In this document: positions 35,268-43,933 of the stretch, in pieces
How the letters are laid out: each line of letters begins with the position of its first letter
How positions within the stretch are numbered: the first letter of the stretch is position 1
NCBI GenBank assembly: GCA_945883115.1
Contig: CAMCXA010000007.1
Coordinates: 1-60,516 of the forward strand
Source of the DNA: Alsobacter soli
GTDB lineage: Bacteria; Pseudomonadota; Alphaproteobacteria; Rhizobiales; Beijerinckiaceae
Direction of reading: 5' to 3'
DNA: 60,516 nucleotides
The notes under the pieces: generated by a model
The model's database searches: none
Told to the model about the DNA's origin: nothing
Seen by the model: the letters and a program-made list of their open reading frames with translations, nothing else
Position numbers and translations under genes: made by a program

Positions 35268-36155
35268 ATGGTGGAACAGATGATGACGCAACCGCTTTCT
35301 GGAAGGCCCTATCTGAAAATGAACGGGTTGGGCAACGAGATCACGATTCTTGACCTCCGCAAGACCGGTCTCGGGGTGCGGCCGGAAGATGCGCGCGCGA
35401 TTGCGGCTGATGCGGCGACTGCCTTTGACCAGCTTATGGTGTTGTTTGACCCGAAAACACCCGGCACGGATGCGTTTATGCGGATTTTCAATACGGATGG
35501 CAGCGAGTCGTCCGCGTGCGGCAACGGGACGCGCTGCGTGACCTGGGCGTTGCTCGAGCATGATGCGCGCATGGCATTGACGCTGCAAACGGCTGCGGGA
35601 TTGCTCGCATGCTCACGGGAAGGGCCGTTGTCGTTCACGGTCGATATGGGGGTTCCGCGGTTCGGATGGTCCGAGATTCCGCTAAGCCGCCCGATGGCGG
35701 ATACACGTGCTATTGATTTTTCGTTTGTCACGTCGAATGGCAGGACGTTGGAAAAGCCCGCTTGCGTCAATATGGGCAATCCGCATGTGATTTTCTGGGT
35801 TGATGATGTCGAGGGGTATGATTTGGCGGTAAATGGCCCTGTTCTGGAGCATGATCGGTTGTTTCCCGAGCGCGCCAATATCTCGCTTGTTCAGGTTGTG
35901 AGCAGCGATCATGTGATCCAGAAAGTTTGGGAGCGCGGGGCCGGATTGACGCGTGCGTGCGGTTCGGGCGCGTGTGCTGCCGCTGTAGCAGCGGCACGGA
36001 ACGGGCTAACGGGCCGAAAAGTGCGGGTGACCTTGCCCGGTGGCGATTTGATGATTGCGTGGCGCACCAGCGATGATCATGTGCTGATGACCGGCCCTGT
36101 GGAACTCGAGCATCGTGGCACGCTGGGTGCGTCGCTTTTTGAAACGGTTCCGTGA
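35268..36155 (+). CDS. dapF: Diaminopimelate epimerase
   Basis: 295 residues. Both catalytic cysteines are in place: ACGNGTR in the first half and ACGSGAC in the second. The N-terminal [15 protein letters not shown] and [11 protein letters not shown] blocks are also present. It interconverts LL- and meso-diaminopimelate for lysine and peptidoglycan. ATGs at 35280 and 35283 follow a GGTGGA site and are plausible alternative starts. The stop overlaps the ATG of mtaB (TGATG). Confidence 0.93.
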   Translation: MVEQMMTQPLSGRPYLKMNGLGNEITILDLRKTGLGVRPEDARAIAADAATAFDQLMVLFDPKTPGTDAFMRIFNTDGSESSACGNGTRCVTWALLEHDARMALTLQTAAGLLACSREGPLSFTVDMGVPRFGWSEIPLSRPMADTRAIDFSFVTSNGRTLEKPACVNMGNPHVIFWVDDVEGYDLAVNGPVLEHDRLFPERANISLVQVVSSDHVIQKVWERGAGLTRACGSGACAAAVAAARNGLTGRKVRVTLPGGDLMIAWRTSDDHVLMTGPVELEHRGTLGASLFETVP

Positions 36156-37402
36156 TGGGTGTTGATCTTGTCACATTTGGCTGTCGGCTCAATGTGGTTG
36201 AGTCGGAGGCGATGAAACAGGCAGCGCTCGAGGCGGGGCATGATAACCTCGTCATTGTGAATAGTTGTGCTGTGACTGCCGAGGCGGTGCGTCAAGCACG
36301 GCAAACAATCCGGCGGCTGAAGCGCGAGCGACCCGATACGCGGATTGTGGTGACGGGATGTGCGGCACAAATCGAGCCGGAAAAATTCGCGAGCCTCACC
36401 GAAGTTTCAACAATTATCGGGAATGCGGAGAAGACGAAATCCGCGACCTGGGCCGCTTTGGCCAAGAACAGCGCGGGCGAGGCACGGATTCAGGTGTCGG
36501 ATATTATGGCTGTCACGCAAACGGCGCGGCAGGTTCCGGACAGGTTCGAGGGCCATACGCGGGCTTTTGTCGAGGTGCAGAACGGGTGCGACCATCGGTG
36601 CACATTTTGTGTGATTCCGTTCGGGCGCGGCAATTCGCGGTCAACACCGGTGGGGCAGGTAACGGATCAGATCGCCCGGCTGGTTGATCAAGGCTATGCG
36701 GAAGCGGTGCTGACGGGTGTTGATTTGACGAGTTACGGGCCGGATCTTCCGGGGGCACCGCGACTGGGCACCTTGGTCAAAGCGATTTTGCGGGATGTAC
36801 CCGGGTTGAGGCGATTGCGCCTGTCATCGATTGACTCGGTTGAGGCGGATGATGAGTTGCTTGATGCGATTGCGACCGACAAGAGATTGATGCCGCATCT
36901 GCATTTGTCGCTGCAGGCAGGCGATGATCTGATTTTGAAGCGTATGAAGCGGCGGCATTTGCGGGATGATGCAATCCGGTTTTGCGAGACGGTTCGGGGG
37001 CTTCGTCCTGATATCGCCTTTGGTGCCGATATTATTGCCGGATTTCCGACCGAGACGGAGGAGATGTTCCAGCGCTCCATCGAGCTTGTTGATGCGTGCG
37101 GATTATCGAGCTTGCATGTGTTTCCCTATTCGGCCCGACCGGGAACGCCTGCGGCGAAAATGCCGCCCGTTCCTGCGGACCAGATCAAGGATCGCGCGCG
37201 ACGGCTGCGTGAGAAGGGTGCAGAGGCGTTGTCGCGCCATCTTGATCGCCTGATCGGTAGCGAACAGGAAATTCTGGTTGAGCGCGGGGGAATTGGCCGC
37301 ACGCCGTGCTTTATCCCTGTGAGGGTGGGTGACGGGCAGATTGCGGGGACGGTGATGATGGCAAAAATCAAAATGCACAACGGCGTTCACTTGGAATTAT
37401 AG
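36155..37402 (+). CDS. mtaB: tRNA (N6-threonylcarbamoyladenosine-C2)-methylthiotransferase MtaB
   Basis: 415 residues. The N-terminal MTTase domain has three Cys (FGCRLN, NSCAVTAEA, TGCAAQIEP) for one iron-sulfur cluster. The radical-SAM core has the Cys-x3-Cys-x2-Cys motif in NGCDHRCTFCVIPFGRG. A TRAM-like C-terminal tail follows. It adds methylthio to t6A37 of tRNAs. Translational coupling to dapF is as in other Hyphomicrobiales. The ATG at 36155 is used rather than the GTG at 36152. Confidence 0.92.
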   Translation: MGVDLVTFGCRLNVVESEAMKQAALEAGHDNLVIVNSCAVTAEAVRQARQTIRRLKRERPDTRIVVTGCAAQIEPEKFASLTEVSTIIGNAEKTKSATWAALAKNSAGEARIQVSDIMAVTQTARQVPDRFEGHTRAFVEVQNGCDHRCTFCVIPFGRGNSRSTPVGQVTDQIARLVDQGYAEAVLTGVDLTSYGPDLPGAPRLGTLVKAILRDVPGLRRLRLSSIDSVEADDELLDAIATDKRLMPHLHLSLQAGDDLILKRMKRRHLRDDAIRFCETVRGLRPDIAFGADIIAGFPTETEEMFQRSIELVDACGLSSLHVFPYSARPGTPAAKMPPVPADQIKDRARRLREKGAEALSRHLDRLIGSEQEILVERGGIGRTPCFIPVRVGDGQIAGTVMMAKIKMHNGVHLEL

Positions 37403-37444
37403 CGTCACGAAATTCCAAGTTGGATGAATGAATTGCTGCCATGC

Positions 37445-37474
37445 TTGAAAATTTCATTTAATGAGCTACATTAA
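37445..37474 (+). promoter_or_regulatory. Promoter and operator of brnTA
   Basis: TTGAAA (37445-37450) and TACATT (37467-37472) are spaced 16 bp. The inverted repeat TTAATG-agcta-CATTAA (37458-37474) covers the -10 element and fits autoregulation by BrnA. The predicted transcription start falls on or next to the brnT ATG (37478), and no ribosome site is present, so the mRNA may be leaderless. Confidence 0.55.
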
Positions 37475-37477
37475 TTC

Positions 37478-37750
37478 ATGATTGTTTTTGATCCGGAGAA
37501 GGACAAGGTCAACATCGCCAAGCATGGCATTTCGTTGGGACGTGCCGCCGATCTGGATGTTTTTGCTCGGGTTGCCGACGACCGATTTGCCGAGCCCCGG
37601 TTTAGGGCTTACGGAATCATTGGATCGGTCTTTTTTTGCCTTGCCTATACGATTCGAGACGGACATGTCCGAGCGATCAGTTTGAGACGGGCGCATTCGA
37701 AGGAGATCAGGCGTTATGGAATCTATGAAGACAAAGCGCAAAAAGATTGA
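37478..37750 (+). CDS. brnT: BrnT-family toxin
   Basis: 90 residues, typical of BrnT (DUF497), a RelE-like ribonuclease toxin. Visible blocks are FDPEKDKVNIAKHGISLGRAADLD at the N-terminus, the central strand with RFRAYGIIGSVFFCLAYTIRDG, and RAISLRRAHSKEIRRYG with the conserved Arg/basic residues. Toxin precedes antitoxin, as normal for this system, and the genes overlap by 35 bp. The module sits between mtaB and the RluA gene. Confidence 0.85.
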   Translation: MIVFDPEKDKVNIAKHGISLGRAADLDVFARVADDRFAEPRFRAYGIIGSVFFCLAYTIRDGHVRAISLRRAHSKEIRRYGIYEDKAQKD

Positions 37751-37997
37751 TCTGAGCGATCATGATAATCCTGAATGGATGGTGGCGGATTTCAAGCGCG
37801 CTCAGGGTCCGGAAAGTTTGTCGGATATCGAGCGGGCGGCGTTTCCAAAAACACGGGGGCGCCCGAAAAGTGCGCAAGCCAAGCATTTGATTTCCATGCG
37901 TCTTGACCAAAGTGTGATTGATGCGCTGCGGGCAACGGGTCCTGGCTGGCAGAAGCGCGCCAACGATATTTTGAAAGTTGCGATGAAGGCGGGGTAG
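37716..37997 (+). CDS. brnA: BrnA-family antitoxin
   Basis: 93 residues. The C-terminal half, ISMRLDQSVIDALRATGPGWQKRANDILKVAM, is the ribbon-helix-helix DNA-binding domain of BrnA; the N-terminal half binds toxin. The ATG at 37716 has an AAGGAGA site 9 bp upstream inside brnT. Together with BrnT it should form a complex repressing the brnTA promoter. Confidence 0.85.
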   Translation: MESMKTKRKKIDLSDHDNPEWMVADFKRAQGPESLSDIERAAFPKTRGRPKSAQAKHLISMRLDQSVIDALRATGPGWQKRANDILKVAMKAG

Positions 37998-38009
37998 AGG
38001 GCTTTCGAC

Positions 38010-38702
38010 TCAGTCTCCAATTAACCCGCACGTATGCAACCGCGCGAGCATGTGGGCGGGAGGCGGGGCCTCGACGGTGATTGGGGGTTTGTTTTTATAG
38101 AGCGGGATGGTGATTGACCGGGCGTGGAGATGCAATCGTTCGCCGCTGCGCCGACCATCGCCATAAATAGGATCGCCGATAATCGGCCAACCCATGGCCT
38201 GACAATGGACGCGTAATTGATGGGTGCGTCCGGTGAGGGGCGACAGCAGCATGAAGGCCATGCCGTCGGCGCGGCCCATGACTTTCCAGCCTGTCTGGGC
38301 TTTCAGCCCATCCGGATCGACTTTCATCCACCAACCGCGGGCGGGATCAAGGCGGCCGAGCGGCAAATCAATGAAGCCTTCATCTTCAACAGGCCCACCT
38401 TCGACGATGGCCCAATAGGTCTTTTCCATCAATCCTTCGCGGAAGAGGCGGGAAAGATCATCGAGCGCCTTGCGGTGGCGACCGAGGACGAGACAGCCGG
38501 ATGTATCCTTGTCGAGCCTGTGGGCCAACATTGGGGGTTTGGGCAATCCAAATTGCAATGCCGGGAAATATTGCTCAATGTAGACGTCGCGGTTGACGGC
38601 ATTGGGATGCGATTGATGTACGGCGATTCCTGCGGGCTTGTTGATGACAAGCATCAACGCATCGCGGTAAAGAATACGGCCTTGAATTTCTTCCGGTGTC
38701 AT
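38010..38702 (-). CDS. RluA-family pseudouridine synthase
   Basis: 230 residues. The catalytic motif AHRLDKDTSGCLVLGR contains the Asp nucleophile, and LTGRTHQLRVH...IIGDPIYG is the second family block. No S4 domain is present, as in RluA/TruC-like members. The target (23S rRNA or tRNA position) cannot be read. The gene is convergent with brnA and divergent from ftsY. Confidence 0.87.
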   Translation of the reverse strand: MTPEEIQGRILYRDALMLVINKPAGIAVHQSHPNAVNRDVYIEQYFPALQFGLPKPPMLAHRLDKDTSGCLVLGRHRKALDDLSRLFREGLMEKTYWAIVEGGPVEDEGFIDLPLGRLDPARGWWMKVDPDGLKAQTGWKVMGRADGMAFMLLSPLTGRTHQLRVHCQAMGWPIIGDPIYGDGRRSGERLHLHARSITIPLYKNKPPITVEAPPPAHMLARLHTCGLIGD

Positions 38703-38754
38703 TGGAGGGTTTCTAGCCCTTTCGTTCCGAGCGTGAAAGCATTATCGAAGATCC

Positions 38755-39783
38755 ATGACTGATGACGTAAGAAAAAAGCCCGGATTGTTGGGGCGGCTCT
38801 TTGGCCGTGATGCTTCTGTGCCGATTGTCGCCGACGAGCCGGTGCTCGTGGCGGCTGTTGAACCGCGACTTAGCTGGTGGCAGAAGCTCAAACAGGGTCT
38901 GGCGCGTTCATCTTCGTCGATTGGTCAGGGAATCACGGATCTTTTTACGAAAAGAAAGCTCGATTCCGGGACGCTCGAGGAATTCGAGGATGTTCTAATC
39001 CGGGCCGATCTCGGGCTTACGGTTGCGACACGCATTGTGGAAGCGGTCGGCAAGGGGCGTTATGGCAAGGAGATTGAAGGCGAAGAGGTGAAAGCCATCC
39101 TCGCCGAGGAAGTGACGCGGACATTGACGCCTGTAGCGATCCCGCTCTCGATCGATGGGTCGAAAAAGCCGTTTGTGATCCTGATGGTCGGGGTGAACGG
39201 ATCGGGTAAAACGACAACCATCGGAAAATTGGCCGCGAAATTTCGTGACGAGGGTCGTTCGGTGATACTGGCGGCAGGCGATACGTTTCGCGCGGCGGCG
39301 ATTGAACAATTGCAGGTGTGGGGCGACAGAACTGGTGCGAAGGTCATTGCACGACCACAGGGTTCGGACGCGTCGGGATTAGTCTTTGATGCGTTTGCGG
39401 CGGCGGACGAGGCAAAAACCGATATTCTTCTCGTTGATACGGCGGGACGATTGCAAAATCGGACGGAATTGATGGCGGAACTGGAAAAAATTATCCGTGT
39501 GATCAAGAAGCGGGATGCAACGGCACCGCATGCCGTGTTGCTCGTGCTTGACGCCACTGTCGGGCAAAATGCCTTGTCTCAAGTCGAGATCTTCAGCAAG
39601 ATCGCCGGTGTCACGGGGCTTGTGATGACCAAGCTCGACGGGACGGCGAGGGGCGGTATTCTTGTCGCATTGGCCGAAAAATTCGGCTTGCCGGTTCATT
39701 TTATTGGCGTGGGCGAGGGGATCGATGATCTCGAACCCTTCGAGGCAGGTGAATTTGGCCGGGCGATTGCCGGACTGGACTAG
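38755..39783 (+). CDS. ftsY: Signal recognition particle receptor FtsY
   Basis: 342 residues. A short, partly charged N-terminal region (about 1-45) leads to the helical N domain and the GTPase domain: G1 GVNGSGKTTTIGKLA, AGDTFRAAA, G3 VDTAGRLQN, G4 TKLDGTARGG and the closing GEGIDDLEPF. It receives SRP-ribosome complexes at the membrane. The start ATG follows the divergent RluA gene by about 50 bp. The stop overlaps the convergent folD homologue by 4 bp. Confidence 0.95.
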   Translation: MTDDVRKKPGLLGRLFGRDASVPIVADEPVLVAAVEPRLSWWQKLKQGLARSSSSIGQGITDLFTKRKLDSGTLEEFEDVLIRADLGLTVATRIVEAVGKGRYGKEIEGEEVKAILAEEVTRTLTPVAIPLSIDGSKKPFVILMVGVNGSGKTTTIGKLAAKFRDEGRSVILAAGDTFRAAAIEQLQVWGDRTGAKVIARPQGSDASGLVFDAFAAADEAKTDILLVDTAGRLQNRTELMAELEKIIRVIKKRDATAPHAVLLVLDATVGQNALSQVEIFSKIAGVTGLVMTKLDGTARGGILVALAEKFGLPVHFIGVGEGIDDLEPFEAGEFGRAIAGLD

Positions 39784-40706
39784 GATTTTTTGACGATTTG
39801 ATGATCGTTGGTGCCGAATGCTTCCTCATAGAGAGCGCGTTGACGGCGAAGTGCTGTGACTGTGTTTTTTAACAAGATTGCGACGGTGACAGGGCCGACG
39901 CCGCCCGGCACCGGTGTGATCCATGATGCCTCTTTCTGAACGGATTCATAATCGACATCGCCGACAATCATTTCCTTGCCGTCAGGCCCGATCACGGAAT
40001 TGATGCCGATATCAATGATGGCCGCGCCAGGTTTGACCATTTGGGCGTCGATCAGCTTTGGCTTGCCGACAGCCACGAAAAGCGCATCAGCGCGCCGGGC
40101 ATGGGCCGCCAGCGAACGTGTCATGTGGTGGCAGACGGTGACGGTGGCGCCTTCGCTCATGAGAAGAAAGGCGATCGGTTTGCCGACGATTTCCGAATGG
40201 CCGACAATTACGACTTCGAGCCCCTTGAGTTCGAGGCCTGTGGATTTCAACAATTCCACGGCTGCTGCTGCTGTGCATGGCGCGAGGTCGAGTTCATTAT
40301 AGACAATATTCCCGATGGAGGCGGGGTGCATGCCCTCGACATCTTTCATAGGGTTGATGGTTGCCTGAAGGCGTTTGAGAGAAATATGTTTTGGCAATGG
40401 CCGCTGAATGATGATTCCAGTGACGCGCGGATCAGCGTTGAGTGCGCGCAGCGCTGATTCGATCTCGATCTGGGTGATTGTCTCGGGATAGTGCTGTTCT
40501 TGAAATTCAATTCCGGCTTCCGCAGCTCTCCGGCGCTGATTGCGGACATAGAGATCGACAGCCGTCACATCACCAATAGTGATCGACATTAGTTTTGCGT
40601 TCCATCCGGCCATCTTCAATTCGCTGGTAGCCTCTTTTACTTCAGCAATCAGGCGCGCGGCGATTGGCGCGCCGCGGAGATCGTTATGGTGGGGTGTTTT
40701 TGTCAT
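39780..40706 (-). CDS. folD: FolD-like methylenetetrahydrofolate dehydrogenase, catalytic Lys replaced by Gln
   Basis: 308 residues with the FolD fold: GIIIQRPLPKHI, KDVEGMHPASIG, the NADP-binding VIVGHSEIVGKPIAFLL, and ITPVPGGVGPVTVAIL. The active-site motif normally Tyr-Val-x-x-Lys reads YVRNQ (Tyr53, Gln57). The Lys is essential for the cyclohydrolase step in characterised bifunctional enzymes, while a Lys-to-Gln mutant of the human enzyme keeps dehydrogenase activity. Asp in KDVDG is also Glu here (Glu124). The protein may therefore be a monofunctional dehydrogenase needing a separate cyclohydrolase (inference). Stop overlaps ftsY. Confidence 0.85.
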   Translation of the reverse strand: MTKTPHHNDLRGAPIAARLIAEVKEATSELKMAGWNAKLMSITIGDVTAVDLYVRNQRRRAAEAGIEFQEQHYPETITQIEIESALRALNADPRVTGIIIQRPLPKHISLKRLQATINPMKDVEGMHPASIGNIVYNELDLAPCTAAAAVELLKSTGLELKGLEVVIVGHSEIVGKPIAFLLMSEGATVTVCHHMTRSLAAHARRADALFVAVGKPKLIDAQMVKPGAAIIDIGINSVIGPDGKEMIVGDVDYESVQKEASWITPVPGGVGPVTVAILLKNTVTALRRQRALYEEAFGTNDHQIVKKS

Positions 40707-40709
40707 TTT

Positions 40710-40835
40710 TCAGGTTCCAGAGCGATTTAGGATGTCACGCATGGCATTTCGTACAGGATCAAGGTTAAATTGACCAGTCAAACCCATATCAGAAAGAAAC
40801 GTTTTTTCTTGAAAAGAATATTTCATTTGCATCAT
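40710..40835 (-). CDS. Possible small protein (41 codons) coupled to folD
   Basis: An open frame beginning with ATGATGCAAATG encodes MMQMKYSFQEKTFLSDMGLT followed by GQFNLDPVRNAMRDILNRSGT. Its TGA is 3 bp before the folD ATG, so translation could be coupled. No membrane segment or known motif is seen, and no convincing ribosome site lies upstream; an in-frame stop eight codons before the first ATG limits the start. It could instead be an untranslated leader that happens to be open. An AT-rich stretch unlike the neighbouring genes. Confidence 0.35.
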   Translation of the reverse strand: MMQMKYSFQEKTFLSDMGLTGQFNLDPVRNAMRDILNRSGT

Positions 40836-40878
40836 GCGAGAGATGGCAGCTTCTCATCATCGGTCTCCCCATGGACGA

Positions 40879-40893
40879 TTAACCTCACCTTAA
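40879..40893. promoter_or_regulatory. CtrA-type box (TTAA-N7-TTAA) upstream of the class A PBP
   Basis: gaTTAAcctcaccTTAAtg matches the CtrA consensus exactly and lies 107-121 bp before the PBP gene, in the region shared with the divergent small ORF/folD. Function is inferred. The rest of 40836-40999 holds no gene; no clear -35/-10 pair was identified. Confidence 0.5.
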
Positions 40894-40999
40894 TGGCGAA
40901 TGCTTTATTGAATTTGGTATCGTTTTATTAGGCTTTATTGCCCGACTGCTTTGCTGATCCGAGAGCGTGAACTGCTTGACCTGAATTTGAACCGGAATT

Positions 41000-43129
41000 A
41001 TGGCCCAACGACGCAGAAAAACGGATGCACGTCGTGAACCGACCTTTCATGATGGTGGAAAGGGTCACGGAGGCGGCCTGAGGGTTCACCCCAGTGACAG
41101 GGCTGGCTATGTTAATCCGAGGGGCGAAGAGCCTCATCTCGATGAGCGAGATGATGAGCCGGTTGATGCCAAACCTCGATCAAGAGGAAGCCGGAAAAAG
41201 GAGCAATCCAAAGATAGGCCATTTGGGCGGACCCGTCGACATAGGCGGTCGCTTTTGGGCGGGCTGATTTACTGGGCACTTGTTCTGGCGGTGTGGAGTA
41301 TCATCGGCGTCTCCGCTGTGATCGCCTATCACGCGGCAAAACTCCCGCCGATTGATCAACTTGCAGTTCCGAAGCGACCACCCAATGTCGCGATTTTGGC
41401 TTCGGATGGTACATTATTGGTCAATCGTGGCGAGACGGGCGGTCAGGAAGTTCCAATTACGGAGTTACCAACCTTTTTGCCGAAGGCCTTTATCGCGATT
41501 GAGGATCGGCGCTTTTACAGTCATTTCGGGATTGATCCGATTGGTATCGGGCGGGCGCTGTTCCGCAATGTAATGCAATCGAACGGGGCGATGCAGGGCG
41601 GATCGACGCTGACGCAGCAACTCGCAAAAAACATCTTTCTGACGCAGGAACGAACGGCGGCTCGCAAGATTCAGGAAGCTATTCTGGCGCTCTGGCTTGA
41701 GCGAAATTATTCGAAGAATCAAATTCTCGAACTCTATCTGAACCGTGTCTATTTTGGATCTGGCGCATATGGCATTGAGGCGGCGGCGCAGCGCTATTTC
41801 GGGAAATCGGCCCGACAGGTGACGCTTGCCGAAGCGGCGATGCTCGGCGGTTTGGTGCAGGCACCGACCCGGCTTGCGCCGAACCGTAATCCGGAGGCGG
41901 CGAAAGCCCGCGCGGAATTGGTTTTGGCCGCCATGGTGCGCGAGGGGTTTGTGTCTCAGGCCAAGGCTGGTGAGGCGGAGGCGGCGCCAGCTGTTGCGCT
42001 TTCAACTCAGCGCGGTGCCTCGGGCAATTATCCGGCTGACTATGTGATGGACCGGATCGACGAGTTGATCGGTACCGTTGATACCGATTTGGTTGTGACG
42101 ACGACGCTTGATCCTGCTCTTCAGGGATTTGCGGAACAGGCTTTGGTCGCAGAGCTTGATGCGAAGGGCGCTAAATATGGTGTCAGTCAGGGAGCCTTTG
42201 TTGCCATGGCACCGGACGGATCGATTTGGGCGCTCGTTGGCGGGCGTAATTACACGGAAAGCCAATATAACCGTGCGGTGACGGCCAAACGCCAACCGGG
42301 ATCGGCTTTCAAGCCCTTTGTCTATCTGACCGCGCTCGAAAAGGGGCTAACGCCGAATACGATCCGCGAGGATGGGCCGCTCAATGTGAAGGGCTGGAAG
42401 CCTGAGAATTACTCGCGTGAATATTTCGGCCCAGTGACGCTGACAAATGCGCTCGCTTTGTCGTTAAATACGGTGGCGGTTCGTGTCGGTATGGAAGTGG
42501 GGCCGAGAAATGTTGCGGCAACGGCACGGCGTTTGGGAATTTACTCGAAGCTCGATGTCAATGCATCGCTTGCGCTGGGAACGTCCGAAGTCACGCCGCT
42601 CGAGATGGTTTCAGCTTATGGCGCCTTTGCAAATGGCGGTTATCTGGTTGAGCCGCGAATTATCAGTGAAATTCGAACACGCAACGGAGAGGTGATTTTC
42701 ACGCGCGCTGATCCTGAACCTGTTCAGGTGATTGCGCCGCCGATCCTTGCGATGCTGAACACCATGCTGCGCGAAACATTGGTTTCGGGTACGGGCAAAA
42801 AGGCGGAACTGCCCGGGTGGGAAGCCGCCGGGAAGACGGGAACAAGTCAGGATTTCCGCGACGCGTGGTTCATTGGCTATACGGGGACGCTGGTTGCAGG
42901 CGTCTGGCTTGGCAATGATGATGGTTCACCGACAAAACGGGTTACCGGGGGTAATTTGCCGGTGGAAATTTGGTCCAAATTCATGAAGTCGGCTCTGGGC
43001 CCGGTGAAGCCGGTGCCTTTGCCAGCGAGTGATGATCCGGTGACGAATCTACTTTCGGGATGGAAGTTTCCGTGGGATCCCGCAACTGATTCTGCGCCAC
43101 GTCCGCCTGGATCGATTCCTCAACCCTGA
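41000..43129 (+). CDS. Class A penicillin-binding protein (PBP1A family)
   Basis: 709 residues. A long charged, basic cytoplasmic tail (about 1-85) precedes one membrane anchor (SLLGGLIYWALVLAVWSIIG). The GT51 transglycosylase domain has AIEDRRFYSHFGID and GGSTLTQQLAKN, and LELYLNRVYFG. The transpeptidase domain has SxxK in PGSAFKPF (Ser435), SLN in LALSLNTVAV and KTGTSQ. It polymerises and cross-links peptidoglycan in the periplasm. A CtrA-type box upstream suggests cell-cycle control. Confidence 0.92.
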   Translation: MAQRRRKTDARREPTFHDGGKGHGGGLRVHPSDRAGYVNPRGEEPHLDERDDEPVDAKPRSRGSRKKEQSKDRPFGRTRRHRRSLLGGLIYWALVLAVWSIIGVSAVIAYHAAKLPPIDQLAVPKRPPNVAILASDGTLLVNRGETGGQEVPITELPTFLPKAFIAIEDRRFYSHFGIDPIGIGRALFRNVMQSNGAMQGGSTLTQQLAKNIFLTQERTAARKIQEAILALWLERNYSKNQILELYLNRVYFGSGAYGIEAAAQRYFGKSARQVTLAEAAMLGGLVQAPTRLAPNRNPEAAKARAELVLAAMVREGFVSQAKAGEAEAAPAVALSTQRGASGNYPADYVMDRIDELIGTVDTDLVVTTTLDPALQGFAEQALVAELDAKGAKYGVSQGAFVAMAPDGSIWALVGGRNYTESQYNRAVTAKRQPGSAFKPFVYLTALEKGLTPNTIREDGPLNVKGWKPENYSREYFGPVTLTNALALSLNTVAVRVGMEVGPRNVAATARRLGIYSKLDVNASLALGTSEVTPLEMVSAYGAFANGGYLVEPRIISEIRTRNGEVIFTRADPEPVQVIAPPILAMLNTMLRETLVSGTGKKAELPGWEAAGKTGTSQDFRDAWFIGYTGTLVAGVWLGNDDGSPTKRVTGGNLPVEIWSKFMKSALGPVKPVPLPASDDPVTNLLSGWKFPWDPATDSAPRPPGSIPQP

Positions 43130-43141
43130 GAGATCGAATGT

Positions 43142-43891
43142 TCAGTTGTAGCGATGCAAGGTTGCACCATTTCGTTTCAGCCACGCCTCGGCGGCATCTG
43201 TTTCAGGGCAAATCTCTTTGAGAATGCTCCAGAAGCGATGGGAATGGTTGAGTTCGCGCAGATGGGCGACTTCGTGTGCGGCGAGGTAGTCGAGCACGAA
43301 GTCGGGGGCCAAGATCAGACGCCACGAGAAATTCAGCGTGCCCCGGCTTGAACAAGATCCCCAGCGGCTGGTCGTATCGCGCAGGGTAATGCCGGTGATT
43401 TTGACATTGAGAGCGGCGGCATACCGGAAAGCGGCCTCGCTCAATGCTTTTCGCGCCTCTTTTTTGAGATAATCAAGGACACGCCGGTTAACATGTTCGG
43501 CCTGCCCTGCAATGACGAGGCGGTTTATGCCCGTTGCCGGATCGCTTTCCGTCCATGCAATCCCGCGAACGCCTGTGCGGTGTTCGATCAGATGGGGAAT
43601 GCCCCTGAAGGGAATTGAAGCGTTGGTTGTGCAGGTGATTTTGTCGGGTTGTTTTGCAAGCCGCGCCGCGATCCATCCGCCTTGGCGTCTGGCAAAGTCG
43701 GTGGCCTGCAAGAGGCTACCACGGGGCGGCAGTGTTAGTACGATCTGGCCCGTTGCCGAGCTTACGCGCAAGGTAAAACGACGCGCTCCAGTCTTGCGGC
43801 GGAGCGCGACCTGATAAACCGCTTCGCCATGCGGTACCTCGATGTGGAGAGGGTCGGCTGATTTACGTCCACTTTTGAAGAGCGCAAGCAT
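43142..43891 (-). CDS. YgjP-like M48/DUF45 zinc metallopeptidase
   Basis: 249 residues. The zinc site is HEVAHLRELNHSHRFW (HExxH with a downstream His), the signature of the YgjP/DUF45 group. The N-terminal half shows a RRFTLRVSSATGQIVLTLPPRGSL strand-rich region typical of the same family. No signal peptide. The biological substrate is unknown. It converges with the PBP gene, 12 bp apart. Confidence 0.85.
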   Translation of the reverse strand: MLALFKSGRKSADPLHIEVPHGEAVYQVALRRKTGARRFTLRVSSATGQIVLTLPPRGSLLQATDFARRQGGWIAARLAKQPDKITCTTNASIPFRGIPHLIEHRTGVRGIAWTESDPATGINRLVIAGQAEHVNRRVLDYLKKEARKALSEAAFRYAAALNVKITGITLRDTTSRWGSCSSRGTLNFSWRLILAPDFVLDYLAAHEVAHLRELNHSHRFWSILKEICPETDAAEAWLKRNGATLHRYN

Positions 43892-43933
43892 CAGGATGTT
43901 CCGTGCCGAACCTGTTCTACCAAACTACTGCCA

